DNA of 64,000 bases from Macrocystis pyrifera (lineage: Eukaryota > Sar > Phaeophyceae > Laminariales > Laminariaceae), in the NCBI GenBank assembly GCA_031763025.1, contig JASSKH010000029.1:8069121-8133120 (forward strand), given 5' to 3'. Of the stretch, positions 13,121-24,832 are shown one piece after another; the stretch's first letter is position 1, and the number at the start of each line of letters is the position of its first letter. Under the pieces are notes generated by a model. That model was not told the DNA's origin. It saw only the letters and a list, made by a program, of their open reading frames with translations, and did not search any database. The position numbers and the translations under genes were made by a program.

Positions 13121-13557
13121 TACTATTCCCTGAATAAAATCTTCCATACAAATGGAAACCCAAACCAGGGGATGCGATAAATGAGCAACTCCTCTGAATA
13201 TGGTGGAAACCCCTCCCATCCCGGGGATAAAAACAACAATCCCCGGGATGGCACCGCACGGCCCTCGCGCTCGCCGAATTTGGAGGTAACGTCCTTTCCT
13301 TCACCGGGGACACCGAGGGCTGCCTTGTAGGGGGGGCTGGGCCCGCCGTGGGGTCACGGTAAATACGGCGGCGGTTGAGAGGGCCAGTGTCCCACGGGGC
13401 ATACTAAAACCGAAATATGTTTTGAAGAAACTAAACGACATGACTACTGTTGTAGGTGAGTGCATAAAATCCTATGAATAGGTTTTTTCCTGTCAGAGAG
13501 GCGCGAGCTGACTGTGCATCGTGCATTTTTCGTTTCCAATTTCCAACCACGCGGAGG

Positions 13558-13583
13558 TATACCAGGTACCTGGTATATATAAA
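13558..13583 (+). promoter_or_regulatory. 20-bp perfect palindrome overlapping a TATA box
   Basis: TATACCAGGTACCTGGTATA (13558-13577) equals its own reverse complement. TATATATAAA (13574-13583) overlaps its right end. The first ATG of the following ORF lies about 120 bases downstream. This is a plausible core promoter with an adjoining dimer-binding site. Function is inference. Confidence 0.4.
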
Positions 13584-13702
13584 CGCCCGCTGAACGAGCC
13601 ACGAAATTTCTTCCTTACTTTATCTACGGCAGGCCTTGTTTGTATCGCGCGTGTTCGTTGATCACGCTACACGCAAGAACTATCTCTGAGCAGACACAAA
13701 AA

Positions 13703-13954
13703 ATGGATTTCACCCCATTCACACAACATAACGCTCGCGTATTTATTTCAACACTAGTAGACGAGCCTGTCTTCGTCTTCATAAATGGCCATCGACAATC
13801 AGGGCAAGCTGCCGTCAACCGTTTGATAAAATTGACTTGCGGCAAGGTCTTCAGCCGAGGATCTTGTCAAACCACGAGTCTCCTGAGAGCAATGCCACCA
13901 ATCAGAGATAGCAGTGTCCATCTGCAACTGCTCATCCAAGCTAACCGCTCCTGA
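13703..13954 (+). CDS. Short ORF with Walker-A-like GHRQSGQA motif, possible first exon
   Basis: From ATG 13703 the frame encodes 83 residues beginning MDFTPFTQHNARVFI. The segment VFVFINGHRQSGQAAVNRL looks like a beta strand followed by a P-loop (GHRQSGKS/T type), but the lysine essential for nucleotide binding is Gln. A donor-like site (GGCAAG then GTCTTC, near 13846) suggests the real product continues in another exon. The TATA box and palindrome upstream support transcription in this direction. I cannot name the family, and a chance ORF remains possible. Confidence 0.35.
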   Translation: MDFTPFTQHNARVFISTLVDEPVFVFINGHRQSGQAAVNRLIKLTCGKVFSRGSCQTTSLLRAMPPIRDSSVHLQLLIQANRS

Positions 13955-14279
13955 TGACTCCATCGCTTCGGATTTCAGAGTTACACGGTCTTGCTCAGTC
14001 TGGTGGTCCCGTGTCAAAACTTTGATGTTAGTCGAAACCGCTCCAGACGTGTCCGAGAAAGAGCTCCGGCTACCCACAACCACGTCTGCGGCTGCTAAGC
14101 AGTCAAAGGTCTCGAACGCCGTTGTATTCAGGTGTACCCTCTGTCGCAAGCGGTAACGACAACGGGTTGGTTGTTTCTGTGTAGATACGTGGGAAGCACA
14201 CTCCATGGGGTCCGCGGCTGTCAGTATAGAGCGATCGACGTTGGAGTTCTGATGGTAACCGTGTGGCGGAATAGCAAGA

Positions 14280-15470
14280 CTGGGTGTGTACATAAAATAG
14301 AACAGCCATAGTATATCTCGAAAACATCATCTTGGTCGAGGCCGAGCGGGTCAGCACGCAATCATACGACAAAGGCACCCCATGAAGGACTGCGAGTACG
14401 GATCATACCCCCCTATGGTCGGAACGATGACAACACATGCGTCGGCCCTCCACCCTGAGCTGCTATTGTCCTTACCTGGCTGCAAGTAAGCCCAAGATCC
14501 AAGCAGGACTCTTGTTCAATGTTCCAAGTGACGGATTCGCCGTGCTCGTCCACCAGTTGCAGCCCTGTCAACGTATCGGGCCCTTCGCTGAACACCAATA
14601 CCGATACACGCGCCCCAGGTTTGGTAGCGGCGATGGCCCGAAGAACTGAAAAAACAGTCGCTTGAAAATAGGTGTGTGGCAGACTTCTAACCCCACCCTT
14701 AAACGTGATGGTGTCTCCTCGTCGCACATGCACCGCAACTACCCAAGGCCTGCCCGCTTGATGTAGGTCCCCAGGTGACCCGGAACCAACAGGCTCCGGT
14801 GCAATATCATGCTTGTCTGGCAGCAAACCATGACACCGTCCACGGTTTTGAGGAACGCTCCAGTATATATTGCGCAATGATTGACGTGCGTACTGGCAGA
14901 CCCCAGCATCTGAACTGGGCGGTGAAACCGGTATACCCCAGTCCTTCAGCCTGTCTACTTTCCACGGGTCAGGCTCGTAGACCACGGATGTGCGATTTTC
15001 TTGTTCGAGGAACCAAGCATCACCATTCCCCTCGGGAAATGGCACACTCTGTAGTGTCGCGGTTCGGAAAGCTTCCGGGTCCTGAACCATCAGAAACGGA
15101 TTGTTCGTGAGGCCCATCCAATCGCCGAATTCGCCCGTACCGTGGCCTGCGAGGAGTGGCCCGATAATTACTGGTTCTAGATCAAACGAAATCGCACGTC
15201 TCAGCACCCACGCGACCCTCGCGAGGTTCGCACCTATCCCTTCGCCCGACTCAACTCTGTTGAACGCAAGATAGCGGTTGTGAGGCTTGCCCGACCACAG
15301 TTGGCACGTTCCTTGCCACTCCTCGCGATGGGCGCAGCGAGTAGACGGGAAAGTTTCGTTCGACGGTGCGTCTTGTGATACTCCCGGTGGTGGTCGATCG
15401 GCTGGGTCCAGTTGAACATGTATTGACTCCTTCTGGCGGGGTGGTGGGGTAGACACCTGATGCTGCTCAT
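14280..15470 (-). CDS. Fucosyltransferase-like glycosyltransferase (HVRRGD motif), at least two exons
   Basis: The main exon (15470 to 14476) starts after an acceptor (TTGTTGACAG) and ends at a strong donor (CAG/GTAAGG). It has an N-terminal stretch rich in Pro, Ser and Gln, then SGEGIGANLARVAWVLRRAI, typical of the nucleotide-sugar glycosyltransferase fold. It also carries VAVHVRRGDTITF, the basic HxRRGD motif shared by fucosyltransferases of families such as GT11, GT23 and the O-fucosyltransferases. A further exon probably starts at 14389 and encodes LHGVPLSYDCVLTRSAST, comparable to the ADxLVTSxSSFS segment of such enzymes. The phases of donor and acceptor differ by one base, so the junction is unresolved or the gene is frameshifted. 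Upstream exons with a membrane anchor were not found. A Golgi sugar-transfer role is inferred from the family. Confidence 0.75.
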
Positions 15471-15704
15471 CTGTCAACAATCAGAAAACGACACGGTGGA
15501 ATAACGGGAAAACCAACGAGGAAAACCTGAACTCTCAAACTTGTGCTGGTGTACCCGTACTTTTAATATAGCCTATGATGTTGGGTGGGTCATATGATAG
15601 ACGTATCGGGATAGCGTTATGGGGGAAACGGACATAAGAGGAGGTGCAAGGTCAGGCATGACTGCATTTCCCGAGGTGAGGGCAGTCGAAGTGTAAATAA
15701 TACA

Positions 15705-15792
15705 CAGTATATAGTTTAGGTGCTGTGACAAATGTGATAGCCAACCTGCAGTATACAGTTTGGGTGCTACGACAAATGTGACAGCCACCCTG
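15705..15792. repeat. Two-copy tandem repeat of 44 bp
   Basis: CAGTATATAGTTTAGGTGCT... is followed directly by CAGTATACAGTTTGGGTGCT..., both ending in GTGA(T/C)AGCCA(A/C)CCTG. Five or six differences separate the two units. Confidence 0.85.
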
Positions 15793-15994
15793 GGCGTACT
15801 AGTTCGTGCTTGTTTATTCAAAACGGCGGGGACGCGTGTATGCAAGACGAGTCAGCAGTAAGGCTTAGTCGAATACACGAAGGGCACGAGTTATTGGAAG
15901 ATGTATAACATGAAAAATGTAATGGGGAGAGGCCGAAAACATGGAGATAAGCGCGCGTACAGCGGTTACAACATGATATGTTGTCAGTGAGTGG

Positions 15995-16103
15995 TATTAC
16001 GGGGGACCATAGTAAATAGGACCTACGGTACACACAAAAACCTATATATTTACCTATTTTTACTAACAATATTTGGTCCTATTTACTATGAACCCCCGTA
16101 ATA
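15995..16103. mobile_element. MITE, family M1 (TA target duplication)
   Basis: This is a 109-bp block including the TA on both sides. The left end is TATTACGGGGGACCATAGTA and the right end is the near-complement TACTATGAACCCCCGTAATA, with terminal inverted repeats of about 27 bp around an AT-rich centre. TA duplication and size fit a Tc1/mariner-type non-autonomous element. It is the best preserved of seven copies in the window. Confidence 0.85.
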
Positions 16104-19100
16104 GCATAGGCCCACTGCTGCAGGAGTGCCAACAAACCGATAGAAGATAGACCAACGTTTTTTTAAATCAGCATTGTACCTGGTTTTTCGAATGCCAGCA
16201 CTTCGTGTGGTTGGTGAAGGGTTGTGACGTTGCCGAGCCCAAACACGTCGATATTGAGATATCTGAACAAACTTTTCATTGCACATCATATGTATTGGCG
16301 ATGCTCGAAGTATAGGCAAAATGAACTTAAATTTGACATTTATAAAACGTTCCTTTTGCAGCGAAGGAGGTGCGAGTCGGCTAGGAGTACAGTACATGTT
16401 TCCCAAGTGTACGAGATGCAGTCACGGGACCCGGTTCATGTGGAATGTGGGGGGTTATCTTTCTTAGCCCCTTTAGTGCTTCAATCCCGTTTTGGGGACA
16501 AACCAGTCAAATTCTAAGTAGTTTGTCCCCAAAACGGGACTGCAGTTCTAAAAGGCATGATATATGTCACACGCGCGCACATACACTTTCACGACGGGGA
16601 TGCGTTGAAGTGCGGTTGGGGTTACAACAGGGCTGCTGCGATATACCAATATAGAGCTTAGATGACAGTTTTGACCAATACAGGATCAACAGCAACAGCA
16701 GGGCCAAACAAGAAACTTTGAAGAGCGGAAATTGCAGTGCTCTCCTGAACCATTGAGCAAGGTACAAATTCCTAGGCTCCATTGGAGAGTCCTACAGTAG
16801 GTAGGCGCATGCACGCACACAGACACAAATCATCGTTCGTGGCTGCCGCAAAGAGAAAGCGCCGAGCGAGGCATCAATTGACACGGCTGATTCAAAGTAT
16901 AGGTGTTAACGAGTGATGTGGCACATATGACATCAGATGCAGCAGCAGAGGGCTAAAGTCAAGAAACTACGGACTCAATTGGACGTTCATGCCCCTGCTT
17001 GCCTCCGCGGGGCGGATCGCAAAACGTCCTGGCTAGGGCGACTTTGGAAGCCAAGAGCACGCGCCATGGAGTCCGCTCGAAGCCGAAAAAAATCTAACGA
17101 CGAAGTATGCACGCCGGTGACCGCCGTCCCGTACATCTGACAACGCGAGAGACGAAAGACAGCCACCAGCGAATAACAAAAATGTACAAACCAATAGCAC
17201 TTCATACGTTCACATGCGAGCGAGGTTCCTCCCCGGGATATGATTCACAAAAACTCTTGGGGGCGTGATAAGTTGAAACGGGTGAACAGAGCGGCATCCA
17301 CACTACGAGTACTTAGCACGAGCCATTGTGGGAATCGCTGCTGTTTGTGTTGGTGTATCGCTGCTGTTGGACTCTCTGACGCACAATAACTGTGCGGGAG
17401 GTTTTGACATCTGGAGGTGAGCTTAGGACTCGTCAAAGTGGTGCTCAAGGAGATACGCCCCTAACCCTACCTCGGAGCACCCAGCACATGTTTGGACCCG
17501 ATTTGTATCCCACAATATTCTGCATTGGACTTGATATGTTGCGGCTTACACACTTTGTCCAAGTCGGGTGTTGGGTGGGGTAGTTTTCACGGAGTAGCGC
17601 TCCTCAAATCACGGGACTTGGAAATACGAAGTGCTACTATTCGTCATTCTCAGTGCAATGAACGCACTATTATAGTTATCGTCCACGACGGTTACCTGCG
17701 CGAGGAACCAGAAACATGGACTAAGCCTGCACTGTGGAGAACGGCAGGCCACCGGCCAGAGCATTCGGTGTTGGGGTTGGCACAGACAAGCGGTGAGCCT
17801 GGCAATCCGTTCTATGTGCCACAACACTATAATGACACTACTACTGTAATGTACGTATGAATACGTACATATAGGGCAAGGTGTCGACTGCTGTTGTAGC
17901 CGTGCGATTTAAGAACGGTGGCGCACGTGGCTGACCGACAGTTTTGCAAGTAGGGCTAGTTCAATGTCGGCGGAGAGGGGGTCTGATGACATGAAAAGCC
18001 TCTTGTTGCAGTACCTGTTGCGTTCTCGTCGTGGGCTCAGAGTATTACGTATCACTCGTTCCAAAGCCAAACGTGAACACGAACGGGCAAGCGCCAACTG
18101 AAACATGTGTGAAACTGACAGCCTAGAACAATGGAGCAAAAGGCATCAAGAGGTGATTGCAACGGCGTATGATAGCAGCTGAAACCTGAGGCCACTGCGG
18201 TGCGCGGTTCGTGGTTTGGTATTTGTGCTTCATTCAAGGGGTTGAGCGTGACATCATCTGAAGAACGTGTTGTAAAAATTAAACTATTTGCTTCAATGGG
18301 ATACGAGGCGCGCGCGCGGGGGGGTGTACTCATTATCGTGCATGGCCGTAGTCGTATAACCATAGGGTATCATACATTGCCTGAGTCGCATCATCTACGT
18401 AGAGGGGGGGAAGGTGGGTATGTATTTTTTGGTTGCCTTGGTCCTTTGGCCACGACCACGCATCCATTTCGAGACCTACTGTAGCACCGTTCCTTCCCCT
18501 GTTTGAGATACCCCTAACATTTGGACGCTCATTACGTTGTTCCCATTTATGAATAAGAAACGATTTGCTAGTAACATCCTCCTCCTGCTGCACCGCCTGT
18601 GGCCATCATCTATCTCCTAGGATAGCGATCGTTATCTCGCTGTTATCTACTGTACCAAACTCCTCTATGTCACATTCTCCTACTATGTGAGTTATCCTCC
18701 CTATTGCTTTGCCACACGGGCACATCCGTGCATCTACTTCCTCCCGGCTACTGGTATACCAGTACCTATTTATTTTTCATGGCAGATCAAGGTCCCCTAC
18801 ACGAGAACATCGGCCCCAGAATTGTTTTTTTCCGGGTTTTCCAAAAGTTTGAAACTTCCGGTTCGAAGAATCGTGCTCATAGCAAGCTGTACCTGAAACG
18901 TTCTGGCGTGTATCTTTGGCGTTCCATTTTTTTATGGGTGCGTTGCGTTTCCAGCCGGACAGGTCTGATGACTAATAACCCCTGGGAGCTGTATACAAAC
19001 ATGAGGCCAGCGATCTCCTGTGCTTCATTGTGACTAACCGGGCAAAAAGATAGCGGTGTATCTTCCTATCTTATTTTCGCTACTGGTTCTCGTTTTCACT

Positions 19101-19991
19101 TTGGACTTCGAAAAAAAAAAAAAACGGCTTTTGGACGGGCCCTAGTCAATAACGTTGTAGTCACAGCGATAACTTAGCAGTTGATTTTGGCGAATATCTA
19201 ACGAACATATTTTGGCAAATATCGAATAACGCAAAATTGTTTTTTGACGAATTCTACTCGGAATTTATTTTTCGGGCAATTGTCAAAACCTGCTGTAAAC
19301 TATTCAAAGAAAGCAAGTACAACGTATACCCACAAACAAGTACAAAGACCCTCACCGTTTCCCAGGAGCACATCATCCGAGTTGCTCTACGGCAGGCGGT
19401 ATCCGCAATATTCACAATCAATAGAAAACTATTGGTATCAGGTACGCAGCTTCGTGCCCGATTGCCCACAGTGTCTAGACATGGTAGTAGACAACAAGCA
19501 GTGCGCGTTCAACACACAACGCCTAACTGGGGAGGGGGGCATCTGCTTTGGAAACCACGCATGGTTGGCAAGTACTATTTATATTGTGAGAAGGGTACAC
19601 GACCTTGGCGTACAAGCAACCATTGTGTTCGTGCACTATACACGTGCTGCAGCAATAACACACACCACAGAAAAGAAGTACCCACAGTACAGTCTTACTA
19701 CTAATACTACATCACAGGGTGGCAGCGAGTCGTCCACGGCTTTCTTCTAGTTAGTGCTTTAATAAGTCGAGTAGAGTGCGGCCTTCCCACATCATAGCCC
19801 TCGGTTCATCCTATGTGCCATCACAGCAAACATAAATTACGATGGTGTACGACGGGGAGAACATGAAAACTGTCATGGGCTATCGGATGGGAGAAAAATG
19901 ATCTTACAATATTGCATGCGGCTGCGAAATCGCGTATTTCTGTTTTCCACGCTCTGGTTCGATTTGCGGTATCGACTTTGCGAGAGACTCG
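16104..19991. other. Gene-poor stretch
   Basis: I found no supported gene. A frame at 17492-17860 (plus, containing VIVHDGYLREEPETW) and overlapping frames at 19237-19750 (plus, one with CPQCLDMV) are the only ones that look partly coding. Neither has splice partners or a recognisable domain. A hairpin at 16.5 kb is listed separately. Confidence 0.4.
16485..16539. repeat. Perfect 19-bp inverted repeat (hairpin)
   Basis: TCCCGTTTTGGGGACAAAC (16485-16503) is followed after 17 bases by its exact reverse complement (16521-16539). No poly-T tract follows, and no gene ends immediately before it. It may be a tiny foldback element. Confidence 0.85.
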
Positions 19992-20107
19992 TATCACGGG
20001 GCACCATACAGTAGTAGTAAATAGAACCTACGGTACACACCAAAACCTATGTATTTCCCTTTTTTATTGACAACATGTGGTTCTATTTACTATGGTCCCC
20101 CGTAGTA
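19992..20107. mobile_element. MITE, family M1
   Basis: The block contains AGTAAATAGAACCTACGG, ACACACCAAAACCTATGTAT and CTATTTACTATGGTCCCCCG, matching the copy at 16.0 kb. A few extra bases lie near the left end (CCATACAGTAGTAGTAAATAG). Confidence 0.8.
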
Positions 20108-23100
20108 GTTGCTACCGGTATACAGTAAATTATCGCCTCAATCTTCTCTTTGCTCTAAGTGTGTGTCCAGGCACAACCCGGCACACAAACCGAGTATTCC
20201 ACTCAAACTGGTTGGTTCAATGAAACATACGGCATTCTGCCCGTAGGTATTTCTAGGACAGTCCGGATGGAAGATATTACTATTAATAGTTACTTAGAGT
20301 TATCCCCAATCGCAGGTGATTTTTAAAATCGCATGTGAAGCCGAAATCAGATCAAATTCAAACGCAAACGATACTCCACCGTGGAGCTGCCTACTTGCCT
20401 GTAGAGCTATTATATATGTGTTCTGCTTTGAACGTGGTCAATGCTGTGGAACTGACTATGGGCTAGGCGTGTGAGAGCGTCGGACAAGTTTGTGCTTCAA
20501 TGACGCAGATACTGTCGTGTTTCCGCCAAGTGTGTGTCGCAAAAGGTGCGGCAACGGTGATCGAGCAAAAGGCGGGTTCAAAAAAACTTACGGTAAGTGA
20601 AATGGTTTTTCAGCCTCGGCAGCACTCTAGCGCCAAATAACGTAGAAGATACCGGCAAACGGGCCACACACACCTTCAACGACAGGAGCCGCTCCAAGCA
20701 GTGTTGAGTTTACCGCATTTCTGTGTTGGCCCAGAGTACTCAGATGATCGTGGGCATAAACGACGCTTGCTGATAGTAGCCATAGCGTGGCAACGCGGGC
20801 ATTGTGCCTCGGTGATCCTGACCTTGAAAGGCACCTGAAATTATATCAGCAGTGACAGGGGGACCGATCACATAAAGACATCTAGTGTAGGCTGCCGGTT
20901 GCTTTCCGTACGTATGCAAAATATGATTGTGCAATCTGCCACATTCAGCAACGTTGAAAACGCAGCAGAGGGAGTGATAGCACGTGGTGGTATGAACGAG
21001 AAGTTGCCAAGGTTCCCCCACTCCCCCATTCATTTCGTGCGGAACTGTCGAACAACTAGTCTGCGGCGGGTGCTGTTGTTGTGTTACTCAACGAAATGTT
21101 GACGGGTATCAACATACAAATATATATGCGGTATAGGCGCATGAATGAGAAATGATCTATAAACAATAAGAACACAAGGCTCAGTTACAAAAAACGCCCA
21201 AAAAAATAAAAAAAGGACACTCGTTCAGCGGTCATCGTTACACCAAACCCTGCAGGATATATATCAATAGTATCCTACGCTCATCATGTTCGTTCAAGGA
21301 TGGTGTCACAACCAAGTTTCAAGGCTTGCCCAGATTTCGACGTGTTTCTTGTTGGCGGACCAACACTGTATATTTACCGACGAAAATATGTATTTGGAAT
21401 CGAATATTGTTTGCAAGGCATCTTACGTTAGAGTAAGGATTAGAATAGGGCAGCACTCCACGCTGTTGTTAGTGGTAACGGGCGGGGATGTCAACGCCGG
21501 GACGGGGCCATTGCATGGAATGACTCCGACTCATTGCACGGTTAATTACTGCGAGACTCCTGACGCTCCCTCTCACCACATTTGTCAGCAGCTGCAGTAG
21601 TTAGTTGATGCGGACGTCAGCATCTAGTGGATGCCGTGGTAGGCTTGAGAGTAGTCCCTGTCCTCACAATAAGACCGCACCGAAGGGGATGACGCACGAT
21701 GGCCGTCGCCATATCCCGACCGCGAGGCTGGGTTGTCAACTTGCGGTCCCCAGCATTTGTATCACAGGTACTTGACATACACCTGGTACTCACAACACTA
21801 CAAAATACATGACGCCCTATGCCCTAATGGCTTGCCAATCGCATGCCATAATCATGTTCCCACCTCACTGGACTACAAGCTTCGACAGATACGGGGGTTT
21901 CGGAACTGTCTGGCGAGATGCAAGATTTTTTCTTCTGTTCAGTTATAGGCTACATTTGGCTACTCATACATATTGTGCGAGCTGCCGAAACTGCAATGGT
22001 ACTGCCCAGATTATTTGTTGTTCTTCGTGCGTTGAAGGCTGTCGACAGCTGCGGCAGTGATAGGTCATTGATCAGATTTTGGGGGGAGCCGGGCGGTAGA
22101 TTCGCACAGGGCGAGCACTGGATCTCTGTTACTCCACCCCCCCTCGGTTTGCACGCTCCTCCCTACACCCCCCCTCTTCGATCAATCGCCTCCTTACTAA
22201 TGCCCGACACACCTCTCCACCGTGTACTAGCTACAGCGTCGGAGGTCAGTTCCATGCCTTCAGGCGAATGTCTTCGCAAGTGGCGATCATCTTCGTCTTA
22301 CGACAAAGATCTCGTCGCGATCGACAACAAAAAAAAAAACGAAGACAGTATTCGCAATCACGTCAACTCCTTCGAGGCAAATTGGTGTTCCACATATTTT
22401 GTCTATTAATAGATTGATACCGCATGGTGCGAAATACACAACACCTTCGGGGGGTTGGTTGTCCCCGATACGTGTTAACCTGGCACAAAAAGTGCATCAC
22501 GCACCACAAATGATGGGCTCAAGTTATTTGGTCGGTGTCTCCAAGACATACAGCAGCTGTAGACGCATCGGTCGGTGTTTGCACTACATCTCGGCTGTCG
22601 ATGAAACCAGTGTGGGTACTCGGCCGATGTGGTGTTTCTACGGTGTGCTGCTATTTTGATATGCGCATTTGTCCTGGTGCGACGCATCTAGCAAAGTCGT
22701 GCGGTAACATGTACATGTTGTGCCCAAACAATTCGAGCAATCAATGGTGACTACCTTCATAACCCAAAAATATATATTTTTTTCAACGCAACCTACATTA
22801 TACCTCCAACAACTCCACCCATTCTCTTTATAACATGCAGCTACATGTCGGAGAAACGTGTGGTTTTCGTAGTTCGTGCTGTTCAAAATTGACGGCAGTG
22901 ATTAATCGATTCCCTAACCGCGATAAAATCCTACCCGGTACTTGCTCATTTTGTATTCCAGGTAAAGAAAAATAGCTAATAAGGGAGCAATCCCGTTACG
23001 TGTGGATAGGTACATATGTTATGTTGCAAAAATTGATGGGTGACGGGGCCCCTTGAATGAGAAGTTGCCCAAACATAGTTGGATTCCACTCCCCAGCTCC

Positions 23101-24660
23101 CCCGGTTTCCGGTAGTTCTACACTCTCAGGCGTGTTCACTGCGTACTTGGGTCATGAAGTTGCTCGTCTCGATACGGCAGTTGCTGTGCACTCGGGTGTG
23201 ATTCGTAGAGAGCTCTTGAGGTAGGGAGCCCCAGGGGAATTAGAAATTACCCCTACCGTCGCAAATGCCATATCTTACCCGACCATCGACTTGACAAAAA
23301 GTTATGCTATGCTCGATACACATACCACGGAGAGCATGTGAGCAAACCCTGAAACAGGGAACATATTACGTTGTACCAAATTGACTTTTTTCCGGAATAC
23401 TTTACTTTTTCATCCGGTCGCGGGTCTTCTCTCGCTCTCTAGGCTGCATGGCACACAGGAAGCCCGCGTGTACACCACGGCGCAAATGCGAGCCCCTGCC
23501 GAGGTCCGCCACGCGTGCTCTGGACCCCCGAAGTCGATATTTCTGGCAAACAACTACGGGGAGTCATTCCGACCTAGCTAGAGCCAAGCAGGAGAATGGA
23601 GAACCCACAAATTTGAAGGTTTTTGTCTGCTGCTGTCTGCTGCTGTATCATGTCTGCTCACACTGTCCCTCGAGCTCTCGACAGAGGCAGCCACGACACA
23701 GCAACAGTCGTTCATCAAGCTCCCGCTTTTGTGGTGGCCACGGATAGCGCAGTTTTTGTGTGTGTGTGGGCTGTGATTCCTGTCGACCTGAGAAGTAAAA
23801 ACGAACACAACATACACGATCCCCAGAAAGGTGCAATTACTTGGATGCTGCGCAGGGGTAAGACGACGATTCGTACGAGTCACACTTCCTCCATATTTTA
23901 AAAGCGATGCGCAGCCACGGTGCGCCCTACAACATCATCCGCAGTACAACAGCGGTGTTCGTGTAGTATGTGTGTGCAGTGTTCATCAGGAGACAACAGC
24001 AGTACAGTTTAAAGTACAGCACACGTCGTCAAACCTCGTCCTGTCGCACAGCAATATACATACGGCAATACTCGGAGTAAGTAGGGATGACTGACGATGA
24101 TGCTGCTCTCCCCAATTTCAATTTGCGATACCCATGAGATTTCAAGTCGACGACATTCCGCTTCCTGCTGCGGGGCCCGCTTGGGGGCGGTGTTCACAGT
24201 ATCGTGCAAGCGTTGGCCCCGGCCGGGCTCCGTGGCACGTGCTCTAGGTGGTCAAAGTCGCGTGACACAGCAAGCAACTCAGGGAATGGGTTCCCAATTC
24301 CAAAACAAAATCTTTAATACAGTAGCCGAAAAAGTATACTCGTACACTTTGTAGCGTGCATGCTGCTTCTACCGTACATCTATCTTCGCAGGAAGTGGTA
24401 CCGCTTGCATGTTACGGCGCCGTTGTATGGGAGTTATATAGTATTACAGGAGCAGTAGTGGGTATAGTAGTGTAGTATTTATTCATGCTGCTTCTACCTG
24501 TACTGCATCCACGCATTACTGGTGGTGGTATTATAATGAGGCGCGCGAAGAGCGCAGAGCGTGCGAGCCAGTAGTGGACAAAGCATGATAGTAGATGTTC
24601 CTGAGGTAGCTAATTAGGCACTATGATTGGCTAGGGGTATGTTTTACGCGGCTTAGTAAA
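20108..24660. other. Gene-poor stretch
   Basis: No supported gene. The longest frame (21918-22409, plus, 163 codons) starts with a hydrophobic stretch (FFFCSVIGYIWLLIHIV) and later turns polar (KDLVAIDNKKKNEDSIRN). It has no recognisable domain and no clear splice sites. CAG/CTG-type triplets are scattered. Confidence 0.4.
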
Positions 24661-24782
24661 CTTTCGAGTCTTTCCCAGCCACAGCATCCCGAGTCATCCC
24701 GAGTCAACCTAGAGTCTTCCCAAGCTCAGCATCCACGCCGGCCGAGCCAACCTAGAGTCTTAACAAGCACAGCATCCAGAGC
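24661..24782. repeat. Imperfect tandem repeat, about 3 copies
   Basis: Units resemble CCTAGAGTCTTCCCAAGC followed by (T/A)CAGCATCCA. Copies run from TTCGAGTCTTTCCCAGCC through CCTAGAGTCTTAACAAGC. It directly precedes the GGGTTC array. Confidence 0.6.
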
Positions 24783-24798
24783 ACTGACCACTGGCATA

Positions 24799-24832
24799 GG
24801 GTTCGGGTTCGGGTTCGGGTTCGGGTTCGGGT
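24799..24832. repeat. (GGGTTC)n short array
   Basis: About five and a half copies of GGGTTC occur in a row, ending GGGTCGG. On the minus strand it would encode alternating Glu and Pro. It is too short and too internal to be a telomere. Confidence 0.9.

Noticed and set aside
24799-24832. (GGGTTC)n as a telomere or interstitial telomere
   Set aside because: Only about five copies, internal, and not the TTAGGG-type repeat expected for this lineage.
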